Source: Chaunax sp. Z400 (taxonomy: Eukaryota > Chordata > Actinopteri > Lophiiformes > Chaunacidae). From it: 64,000 nt of DNA. The number at the start of each line of letters is the position of its first letter. Position 1 is the first letter of the stretch. The notes under the pieces were generated by a model that was not told the origin of the DNA, did no database searches, and saw only the letters and a program-made list of their open reading frames with translations. The position numbers were made by a program, and so were the translations under genes. This document shows, piece after piece, positions 35,448 to 46,203 of the stretch. The stretch is taken from contig CM075204.1 in assembly GCA_037577475.1 (NCBI GenBank), forward strand, positions 2,899,001 to 2,963,000, given 5' to 3'.

Positions 35448-38130
35448 ATGATCAATAGAAATCCAGATGCTAATGTGAGCAGGTGATCAATAGAAATCCT
35501 AATGCTAATGTGAGCAGGTGACCCACAGAAATCCAGCTGCTGATGTGAGCGAACGATCAATAGAGAGACAAATGCTGATGTGAGCAGGCGATCCATAGAA
35601 ATCCAGATGCTGATGTGAGCAGGTGATCCATAGAAGTTGAAATGCTGATCTGAGCAGGTGATCAATAGATATCCAAATGAAGATGTGAGCGAACGATCAA
35701 TAGATATCCAGATGCTTATGTGAGCAGGTGATCAATAGAAATCCTAATGCTAATGTGAGCACTTGATCCATAGAAATCCAGATGCTGATGCGAGCAAACG
35801 ATCAATAGAAATCCAGATGCTGATACGAGCGAACAATCAATAGAAATACAAATGCTGAGTTGAGCAGAAGATCCATAGAAATAAAAATGCTGATCTGAGC
35901 AGGCGATCAATAGAAATAGAAATGCTGATCTGGAAATGTGATCCATAGAAATCCAAATGCTGGGTCAGCGAACGATCGATAGAAATACAAATGCTGATAT
36001 GAGCGAACAATCAATAGAAATCCAGATGCTGATGTGAGCAGGCGATCCACACAAACAAAAAAAAACGCTGTTGTGATTAGGCAATCGATTGAAATAAAAA
36101 ACGCTGATCTGAACAGGCGATCTATAGAATTCCGGATGCTGATTCGAGCAGGTGATTCACAGAAATCCAAATGCTGATGTGAGCAGGAGATCCATAGAAA
36201 TCAAATGAGGATGTGAGCGAATGATCAATAGATATCCAGATGCTTATGTGAGCAGGTGATCATTAGAAATCCTAATGCTAATGCGAGCAGGTGATCCATA
36301 GAAATCCAGATGCTGATGCGAGCAAACGATCAATAGAAATCCAGATGCTGATGTGAGCAGGCGATCCATAGAAATCCAGATGCTGATGTGAGCAGGTGAT
36401 CCATAGAACTTGAAATGCTGATCTGAGCAGGTGATCAATAGATATCCATATGCTAATGTGAGAAGGCGATCGATAGACATAAGAAACGCTGATCTGAGAA
36501 GGTGATCAAAAGAAATACAAATGCTGATGTGAGCGAACGATCAATAGAAATACAAATGCTGAGTGAGCGAACGATCGATAGAAAGACAAATGCTGATGTG
36601 AGTAAACGATCAATAGATATCCAGATGCTGATGTGAGCAGGCGATCCATAGGAAAAAAAAAACGCTGTTGTGATCAGGCAATCGATTGAAATAAAAAAAA
36701 CGCTGATCTGAGCAGGCGATCTATAAAATTCCAGATGCTGATCCGAGCAGGTGATTCATGGAAATCCAGATGCTGATGCGAGCAAACGATCAATAGAAAT
36801 ACAAATGCTGATGCGAGCGAACGATCAATAGAAATACAAATGCTGATGTGAGCAGGTGATCAATAGGAATCCAAATAGTGATATGAGCAGGCGGTCCATA
36901 GAAATCCAGATGTTGATGTGAGGGAATGATCAATAGAAATCAAGGCCTGATGTTTCCGATGCAAACAGACAATCTATAGAAATAAAAATTTTGATGTTAG
37001 GAGGCGATCCAAAAAAAATGCAGATGCTGATGTGAGTGAACGATCAATAGAAAAACAAATGCTGATCTGTGCAGGCGATCAATAGAAATCGAGATGCTCA
37101 GGTGAGCAAACGATCAATAGAAATCAAGGCCTGATGTTTCTGATGCAAACAGTCAATCTATAGAAATAAAAATGCTGATGTTAGCAGGTGATCATAAAAA
37201 ATACAGATGCTGATGTGAGTGAACGATCAATAGAAAACTAGATGCTGTTGTGAGCAGGTGATCAATAGAAAAACAAATGCTGATGTGAGCAGGTGATCAA
37301 TAGGAATCCAAAAAGTGATGTGAGCAGGCGGTCCATAGAAATCCAGATGTTGATGTGAGGGAATGATCAATAGAAATCAAGGCCTGATTTTTTTGATGCA
37401 AACAGACAATCTATAGAAATAAAAATGCTGATGTGAGCAGGCGATCCAAAGAAATCCAGATGCTGATGTGAGCGAACGATCAATAGAAATAAAATTGCTG
37501 ATGTGAGCAGGTGATCAATAGAAATTGAGGCCTGATGTGAGCAAACGATCAATAGAAATCCAAATGCTGACGCGAGCAGGTGATCCATAAAAATACAAAT
37601 GCTGATGTGAGCGAACGATCAATAGAAATAAAATTGCTGATGTGAGCAGGTGATCAATAGAAATCCAAATGCTGATGCGAGCGAACGATCAATAGAAATA
37701 CAAATGCTGATGTGAGCAGGTGATCAATAGGAATCCAAATAGTGATGTGAGAAGGCGGTCCATAGAAATCCAGATGTTGATGTGAGGGAATGATCAATAG
37801 AAATCAAGGCCTGATTTTTCTGATGCAAACAGACAATCTACAGAAATAAAAATGTTGATGTGAACATGTGATCCATAGAAATCCAGATGCTGATACGAGT
37901 GAACAATCAATAGAAATACAAATGCTGAGTTGAGCAGAAGTTCCATAGAAATAAAAATGCTGATCTGAGCAGGCGATCAATAGAAATCCAAATGCTGATC
38001 TGAAAATGCGATCCATAGAAATCCAAATGTTGAGTGAGAGAACGATCAATAGATATCCAAATGCTAATGTGAGCAGGAGATCCATAGAAATCCAAATGAA
38101 GATGTGAGCGAACGATCAATGGATATCCAG
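35448..38130. repeat. 35-bp GATC satellite after LINE copy C, homogenised part
   Basis: Matches the satellite after LINE copies A and B with few changes (for example GCTAATGCGAGC near 36286). It ends where similarity drops, at the GGATATCC variant near 38131. Confidence 0.92.
36858..37854. repeat. Variant-rich satellite stretch with extended monomers, copy C
   Basis: Counterpart of 10545-11541 and 23627-24623. Confidence 0.7.
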
Positions 38131-41100
38131 ATGCTGATGTGAGCAGGCGATCCATATTAAAAAAAAAACGCTGTTTTGATTAGGCAATCGATTGAAATAA
38201 AAAACGCTGATCTGAGCAGGCGATCTATAAAATTCCGGATGCTGATCCGAGCAGGTGATTCATAGAAATCCAAATGCTAATGTGAGCAGGAGATCCATAG
38301 AAATCCAAATGAAGATGTGAGCGAACGTTCAATAGATATCCAGATGCTTATGTGAGCAGGTGATCAATAGAAATCCTAATGCTAATGTGAGCAGATGATC
38401 CATAGAAATCCAGCTGCTGATGCGAGCAAACGATCAATAGAAATCTAGATGCTGATGTGAGCAGATGATCCGTAGAAATACAAATGCTGATCTGGACATG
38501 TGATCCATAAAAATACAAATGCTGACGTGAGTGAGCGATCAATAGAAATCAAAATGCTGATGTGACTGAATGATCAATAGAAATCCAGATGCTAATGTGA
38601 GAAGGCGATCCATTAAAATACAAATGAGGATGTGAGCGAACGATCAATACATATCCAGATGCTTATGTGAGCAGGTGATCAATAGAAATCCTAATGCTAA
38701 TGTGAGCAGGTGATCCATAGAAATCCAGATGCTGATGCGAGCAAACGATCAATAGAAATCTAGATGCTGAGTTGAGCAGATCCATAGAAATAAAAATGCT
38801 GATCTGAGCAGGCGATCAATAGAAATACAAATGCTGATCTGAAAATGTGATCCATAGAAATCCAAATGCTGATGTGAAAATGTGATCCATAAAAATCCAG
38901 ATGTTAATGTCAGCAGGTGATCCATAGAAATCCAGATACTGATGCGAACAAACGATCAATAGAAATCTAGATGCTGATGTGAGCAGGTGATCCGTAGAAA
39001 TCCAGATGCTGATGCGAGCAGATGATCCGTAGAAATACAAATGCTAATGTGAGCAGGTGATCAATAGATCTCCAGATACTGATGCGAGCAAACGATCAAT
39101 AGAAATCTAGATGCTGATGTGAGCAGATGATCCGTAGAAATACAAATGCTGATACGAGCAGGCGATCAATAGAAATACAAATGCTGATCTGGACATGTGA
39201 TCCATAAAAATACAAATGCTGATGTGAGTGAACGATCAATAGAAATCAAAATGCTGATGTGAGCGAACGATCAATAGAAATCCAGATGCTGATGTGAGCA
39301 GGCGATCCATTGAAATCCAGATGCTGATGTCAGCAGGTGATCCATAGAACTTGAAATGCTGATCTGAGCAGGTGATCAATAGCTATCCAGATGCTAATGT
39401 GAGAAGGCGATCGATAGAAATAAGAAACGCTGATCTGAGAAGGTGATCCATAGAAATACAAATGCTAATGTGAACAGGAGATCCATAGAAATCCAAATGA
39501 TGATGTGAGCGAACGATCAATACATATCCAGATGCTTATGTGAGCAGGTGATCAATAGAAATCCTAATGCTAAAGTGAGCAGGTGATCCATAGAAATCCA
39601 GATGCTGATGCGAGTAAACGATCAATAGAAATCTAGATGCTGAGGTGAGCAGAAGATCCATTGAAATACAAATGTTGATGTGAACATGTGATCCATAAAA
39701 ATCCAGATGTTAATGTGAGCAGGTGATCCATAGAAATCCAGATGCTGATACGAGCGAACAATCAATAGAAATACAAATTCTGAGTTGAGCAGAAGATCCA
39801 TAGAAATAAAAATGCTGATCTGAGCAGGCGATCAATAGAAATACAAATGCTGATCTGAAAATGTGATCCATAGAAATCCAAATGCTGAGTGAGCGAACGA
39901 TCAATAGATATCCAAATGCTAATGTGAGCAGGAGATCCATAGAAATCCAAATGAAGATGTGAGCGAACGATCAATAGATATCCAAATGCTAACGTGAGCA
40001 GGAGATCCATAGAAATCCAAATGAAGATGTGAGCGAACGATCAATAGATATCCAGATGCTGATGTGAGCAGCCGATCCATACAAAAAAAAAACGCTGTTG
40101 TGATTAGGCAATCGATTGAAATAAAAGACGCTGATCTCAGCAGGCGATCTATAAAATTCCAGATGCTGATCCGAGCAGGTGATCAATAGATATCCAGATG
40201 CTAATGTGAGCAGGTGATCAATAGATATCCAGATGCTAATGTGAGAAGGCGATCGATAGAAATAAGAAACGCTGATCTGAGAAGGTGATCCATAGAAAAA
40301 CAAATGCTGATGAGAGCAGGTGATCAATAGGAATCCAAATAGTGATGTGAGCAGGCGGTCCATAGAAATCCAGATGTTGATGTGAGGGAATGATCAATAG
40401 AAATCAAGGCCTGATGTTTCTGATGCAAACAGTCAATCTATAGAAATAAAAATGCTGATGTTAGCAGGCGATCCATAAAAAATACAGATGCTGATGTGAG
40501 TGAACGATCAATAGAAAAACAAATGCTGATCTGTGCAGGCGATCAATAGAAATTCAGATGCTGATGTGATTAGGTGATCAACAAAAATTCAAACGCTGAT
40601 CTGAGCAGGCGATTAATAGAAATACAAATGTTGATCTGAGCAGGCAATCCATAGAAATCAAGATGCTCAGGTGAGCGAAGGATCAATAGAAATCAAGGCC
40701 TGATATTTCTGATGCAAACAGTCAATCTATAGAAATAAAAATGCTGATGTTAGCAGGTGATCCATAAAAAATACAGATGCTGATGTGAGTGAACGGTCAA
40801 TAGAAAAGTAGATGCTGTTGTGAGCAGGTGATCAATAGGAATCCAAATACAGATGTGAGCAGGTGGTCCATAGAAATCCAGATGTTGATGTGGGCGAATG
40901 ATCAATAGAAATCAAGGCCTGATGTTTCTGATGCAAACAGTCAATCTATAGAAATAAAAATGCTGATGTTAGCAGGCGATCCATAAAAAATACAGATGCT
41001 GATGTGAGTGAACGATCAATAGAAATACAAAGGATGATGCGAACGAACGATCAATAGAAATACAAATGCTGATGATAGCGAACGATCGATAGAAATACAA

Positions 41101-44100
41101 ATTCTGATGCGAGCGAACGATCAATAGAAATACAAATGCTGATGCGAGCGAACGATCAATAGAAATACAAATGCTGATGCGAGCGAACGATCAATAGAAA
41201 TACAAATGCTGATGTGAGCAGGTGATCAATAGGAATCCAAATAGTGATGTGAGCAGGCGGTCCATAGAAATCCAGATGTTGATGTGAGGGAATGATCAAT
41301 AGAAATCAAGGCCTGATGTTTCCGATGCAAAAAGACAATCTATAGAAATAAAAATGCTGATGTTAGCAGGCGATCCAAAAAAAATGCAGATGCTGATGTG
41401 AGTGAACGATCAATAGAAAAACAAATGCTGATCTGTGCAGGCGATCAATAGAAATCCAGATGCTCAGGTGAGCAAACGATCAATAGAAATCAAGGCCTGA
41501 TGTTTCTGATGCAAACAGTCAATCTATAGAAATAAAAATGCTGATGTTAGCAGGTGATCATAAAAAATACAGATGCTGATGTGAGTGAAAGATCAATAGA
41601 AAACTAGATGCTGTTGTGAGCAGGTGATCAATAGAAAAACAAATGCTGATGTGAGCAGGTGATCAACAAAAATTCAAACGCTGATCTGAGCAGGCGATTA
41701 ATAGAAATACAAATGTTGATCTGAGCAGGCAATCCATAGAAATCCAGATGCTCAGGTGAGCGAAGGATCAATAGAAATCAAGGCCTGATGTTTCTGATGC
41801 AAACAGTCAATCTATAGAAATAAAAATGCTGATGTTAGCAGGCGATCCATAAAAAATACAGATGCTGATGTGAGTGAACGATCAATAGAAAAACAAATGC
41901 TGATCTGTGCAGGCGATCAATAGAAATTCAGATGCTGATGTGAGCAGGCGATCGATAGAAATCCAGATGCTAATGTGAGCAGGTGACCCACAGAAATACA
42001 GCTGCTGATGTGAGCGAACGATCAATAGAAAGACAAATGCTGATATGAGCATGCGATCCATAAAAATACAAATGCTGATGTGAATGAACGATCAATAGAA
42101 ATCTAGATGCTGATGTGAGCGAACGATCAATAGATATCCAGATGCTGATGTGAGCAGGCGATCCATATTAAAAAAAGAAACGCTGTTGTGATTAGGCAAT
42201 CGATTGAAATAAAAAACGCTGATCTGAGTAGGCGATCTATAAAATTCCGGATGCTGATCCGAGCAGGTGATTCACAGAAATCCAAATGAAGATGTGAGGG
42301 AACGATCCATAGATATCCAGATGCTTATGTGAGCAGTTGATCAATAGAAATCCTAATGCTGATGTGAGCAGGTGATCCATAGAAATCCAGATGCTGATGC
42401 GAGCAAACGATCAATAGAAATCTAGATGCTGATGTGAGCAGATGATCCGCAGAAATACAAATGCTGATACGAGCAGGCGATCAATAGAAATAGAAATGCT
42501 GATCTGGACATGTGATCCATAAAAATACAAATGCTGATGTGAATGAACGATCAATAGAAATCAAAATGCTGATGTGAGTGAATGATCAATAGAAATCCAG
42601 ATGCTAATGTGAGCAGGTGACCCACAGAAATCCAGCTGCTGATGTGAGCGAACGATCAATAGAAATCCAGATGCTGATGTGAGCAGGCGATCCATAGAAC
42701 TTGAAATGCTGATCCGAGCAGGTGATCAATAGATATCCAGATGCTAATGTGAGAAGGCGATCGATAGAAATAAGAAACGCTGATCTGAGAAGGTGATCCA
42801 TAGAAATCCAGATGCTGATGCGAGCGAACGATCAATAGAAATACAAATGCTGATGCGAGCGAACGATCAATAGAAATACAAATGCTGATGTGAGCAGGTG
42901 ATCAATAGGAATCCAAATAGTGATGTGAGCAGGCGGTCCATAGAAATCCAGATGTTGATGTGAGGGAATGATCAATAGAAATCAAGGCCTGATGTTTCCG
43001 ATGCAAACAGACAATCTATAGAAATAAAAATGCTGATGTTAGCAGGTGATCATAAAAAATGCAGATGCTGATGTGAGTGAACGATCAATAGAAAAACAAA
43101 TGCTGATAAGTGCAGGCGATCAATAGAAATCCAGATGCTCAGGTGAGCAAACGATCAATAGCAATCAAGCCCTGATGTTTCTGATGCAAACAGTCAATCT
43201 ATAGAAATAAAAATGCTGATGTTAGCAGGTGATCATAAAAAATACAGATGCTGATGTGAGTGAACGATCAATTGAAAACTAGATGCTGTTGTGAGCAGGT
43301 GATCAATAGGAATCCAGATGCTGATGTGGGCGAATGATCAATAGAAATCAAGGCCTGATGTTTCTGATGCAAACAGTCAATCTATAGAAATAAAAATGCT
43401 GATGTTAGCAGGCGATCCATAAAAAATACAGATGCTGATGTGAGTAAACGAACAATAGAAATACAAAGGATGATGCGAACGAACGATCAATAGAAATACA
43501 AATTCTGATGCGAGCGAACAATCAATAGAAATACAAATGCTGATGCGAGCGAACGATCAATAGAAATACAAATGCTGATGCGAGCGAACGATCAATAGAA
43601 ATACAAATGCTGATGTGAGCAGGTGATCAATAGGAATCCAAATAGTGATGTGAGCAGGCGGTACATAGAAATCCAGATGTTGATGTGAGGGAATGATCAA
43701 TAGAAATCAAGGCCTGATGTTTCCGATGCAAACAGACAATCTATAAAAATAAAAATGCTGATGTTAGCAGGCGATCCAAAAAAAATGCAGATGCTGATGT
43801 GATTGAACGATCAATAGAAAAACAAATGCTGATCTGTGCAGGCGATCAATAGAAATCCAGATGCTCAGGTGAGCAAACGATCAATAGAAATCAAGGCCTG
43901 ATGTTTCTGATGCAAACAGTTAACCTATAGAAATAAAAATGCTGATGTTAGCAGGTGATCATAAAAAATACAGATGCTGATGTGAGTGAACGATCAATAG
44001 AAAACTAGATGCTGTTGTGAGCAGGTGATCAATAGAAAAACAAATGCTGATGTGAGCAAGTGATCAATAGGAATCCAAATAGTGATGTGAGCAGGCGATC

Positions 44101-45030
44101 CATATAAATCCAGATGCTGATGTGAGCGAACGATCAATAGAAATAAAATTGCTGATGTGAGCAGGTGATCAATAGAAATCGAGGCCTGATGTGAGCAAAC
44201 GATCAATAGAAATAAATTTGCTGATGTGAGCAGGTGATCAATAGAAATCCAAATGCTGATGCGAGCGAACGATCAATAGAAATACAAATGCTTATGTGAG
44301 CAGGTGATCAATAGGAATCCAAATAGTGATGTGAGCAGGCGGTCCATAGAAATCCAGATGTTGATGTGAGGGAATGATCAATAGAAATCAAGGCCTGATT
44401 TTTCTGATGCAAACAGACAATCTATAGAAATAAAAATGCTGATGTGAGCAGGTGATCAATAGGAATCCAAATAGTGATGTGAGCAGGCAATCCAAAGAAA
44501 TCCAGATGCTGATGTGAGCGAACGATCAATAGAAATAAAATTGCTGATGTGAGCAGGTGATCAATAGAAATCGAGGCCTGATGTGACCAAACGATCAATA
44601 GAAATCCAAATGCTGATGCGAGCAGGTGATCCATAAAAATACAAATGCTGATGTGAGCGAACGATCAATAGAAATAAAATTGCTGATGTGAGCAGGTGAT
44701 CAATAGAAATCCAAATGCTGATGCGAGCGAACGATCAATAGAAATACAAATGCTGATGTGAGCAGGTGATCAATAGGAATCCAAATAGTGATGTGAGCAG
44801 GCGGTCCATAGAAATCCAGATGTTGATGTGAGGGAATGATCAATAGAAATCAAGGCCTGATTTTTCTGATGTAAACAGACAATCTATAGAAATAAAAATG
44901 CTGATGTTGGCAGGCGATCCAAAAAAAATACAGATGCTGATGTGAGTGAACGATCAATAGAAAAACAAATGCTGATCTGTGCAGGCGATCAATAGACATT
45001 TAGATGCTGATGTGATTAGGTGATCAACAA
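38131..45030. repeat. Diverged 35-bp GATC satellite, no LINE
   Basis: The monomers are the same family, but the order and sequence no longer follow the 13-kb unit beyond about 38600. The part 40300-44950 is dominated by GGAATCCAAATAGTG monomers and the extended 43-bp form with CAAGGCCTGATG and GATGCAAACAG. These form irregular blocks of a few hundred bases, for example near 40330, 41220, 42900, 43620 and 44310. Runs of near-identical GATGCGAGCGAAC monomers lie near 41040-41200 and 43470-43610. The 156-bp insert and the LINE are absent. No gene is seen. This looks like the older, unhomogenised edge of the array. Confidence 0.92.
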
Positions 45031-45205
45031 AAAATGTAGCGAGCCATCACTCCATAGTTTAAGTCTGTTGTGATGTGTCTCTTTGCCTGGGACAGAAAAA
45101 AAACTTCTGCTTTGGGAACGAATCTGCTGATTTGTTCATATACGTACTGACAGTTGAGTTTTATATGCCTTCTAAATCAAAGTACAATGTGTGAAAGGGT
45201 GCGTA

Positions 45206-45223
45206 TGACGTCACGCCACGTCA
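45206..45223. promoter_or_regulatory. CRE-like palindrome with a second half-site
   Basis: TGACGTCA at 45206-45213 is the full CREB/ATF consensus. CGTCA at 45219-45223 is a further half-site. Two sites within 18 bases in CpG-containing sequence are suggestive but do not prove function. Confidence 0.4.
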
Positions 45224-45250
45224 TGAACACGCCAAGGAGCAACTGCAGCA

Positions 45251-45265
45251 TAGCAACCGTTGCTA
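45251..45265. promoter_or_regulatory. 15-bp near-perfect palindrome TAGCAAC-C-GTTGCTA
   Basis: Two 7-base arms surround a single central base. The half-sites resemble RFX half-sites, but their order is the reverse of the normal X-box (GTTGCC first), so a bound factor is not assigned. Confidence 0.3.
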
Positions 45266-45402
45266 GGTACAGAATGCTTACTTAGTTTCCATCCCTTGTG
45301 TTTTTGTGCCGCTGAGACTTCAATCTCCCTCACCTTGAGTCTATCGGCAGCCCCGATAGTTCATTTATCGCTGTTAAGCTAGGCTAACGCTAACATCACA
45401 TA

Positions 45403-45410
45403 ACTTCCGG
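45403..45410 (-). promoter_or_regulatory. ETS-type site (CCGGAAGT on minus strand)
   Basis: ACTTCCGG on the plus strand is the reverse complement of the GABP/ELK consensus, common in TATA-less vertebrate promoters. A second copy lies 42 bases on. Confidence 0.35.
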
Positions 45411-45444
45411 CTATCTATTCACAGTGCTTTTATTGTTAAAACAC

Positions 45445-45452
45445 ACTTCCGG
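45445..45452 (-). promoter_or_regulatory. ETS-type site, second copy
   Basis: Same octamer as at 45403, same orientation. Confidence 0.35.
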
Positions 45453-45905
45453 TATGTTCGTTCACGGAGTTTCGAAGCTCAATTAACAGCGACAGCAACA
45501 ATTATCCTTTACCTTTAAACAACCGAAACTATTAAAATACATAACAAATAGCAAACACAACAGTAAATTAGACACTTATATTGCATTCACGCTCAGTCCA
45601 CTTGCAACAACCGTGTTTAACTAATATTTTAACTCAAATACGTGACGAGCTGCTGAACACATCTGAAAGAGTTCAACACTGCACTGTATGTTAACAGACT
45701 CAGTGCACAGATGGGACGGCGCAACCAATAGGAATACAGCACTGAATGGGTCATTAAACAGCTAATAAAATAGAAAAGCGCTATTTAACAACAAGATTAT
45801 CTTTGAGGCCTTTTCTACACTATAACTGTGGCTGAAGTTAAATTATTTTCAGCAATCTGAGGAGAAATTTTGACTATTGACACAGTGTCTTTGCTCAATT
45901 TTTTT

Positions 45906-46203
45906 GAAATACAAATGCTGATGAGAAAAGGCAATCCAAACAAATCCAAATGCTGATCGGAGGATGCAATCCACAGAAATCCAGATGCTAATGTGAGCAG
46001 GTGATCCATAGAAATACAAATGCTGATCTGAGCAGGCGATCAATAGAAATACAAATGCTGATCTGAAAATGTGATCCATAGAAATACAAATGCTGATGTA
46101 AGCGAACGATCAATAGAAATACAAATGCTGATCTGAAAATGTGATCCATAGAAATACAAATGCTGATCTGAGCAGGCGATTAATAGAAATACAAATGCTG
46201 ATG
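45906..46203. repeat. Terminal fragment of 35-bp GATC satellite
   Basis: About eight monomers, the first few degenerate (GATGAGAAAAGGCAATCC and GGATGCAATCC types), then regular GATCCATAGAAATACAAATG forms. The last monomer breaks off at AAATGCTGATG, where the heptamer array begins. Confidence 0.88.

Larger units (their letters stand above)
26313..38130. repeat. Higher-order repeat unit, copy C (incomplete, about 11.8 kb)
   Basis: This copy matches B and A closely until about 38130, where near-identity stops abruptly. The order of monomer variants can still be followed at lower similarity to about 38600. The offset from copy B downstream of the LINE is 13231 bp, which restores the full unit length lost in B. 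The LINE frame is intact. The end marks the edge of the recently homogenised part of the array. Confidence 0.88.
45031..45905. other. Unique-sequence island between two tandem arrays
   Basis: About 875 bp without tandem repetition lie between satellite on both sides. The left border is at GATCAACAAAAAATG near 45031, the right at TTTTTGAAATACAAATG near 45905. No frame of useful length or tRNA-like structure is visible. The left half is CpG-containing and holds CRE-like and ETS-like sites (listed), which resembles part of a vertebrate promoter. It could be a promoter or first-exon fragment, a non-autonomous transposon or a relic of single-copy DNA. The family was not recognised. Confidence 0.6.

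Noticed and set aside
45251..45265. RFX X-box
   Set aside because: The half-sites are in the opposite order to the consensus (AGCAAC then GTTGCT), so only a palindrome is reported.
45725..45729. CCAAT box (NF-Y) in the island
   Set aside because: The pentamer lies in CAATAGGAATACAG, which may be a decayed satellite monomer. One CCAAT alone is weak evidence.
45815..46079. Minus-strand frames crossing from the island into satellite
   Set aside because: Most of their length is satellite-derived and there is no splice or domain evidence for an exon.
1..46150. More than fifty minus-strand open frames of 60-150 codons in the satellite, with a repeating MDRLLTSAS / HQHLDFYGSPAHISIWIS pattern
   Set aside because: They are the same 35-bp monomer read in three phases. 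The minus strand of GATCCATAG monomers has no stop, while GATCAATAG gives TGA in one phase. Frames begin and end at monomer variants, overlap one another and show no independent support for coding.
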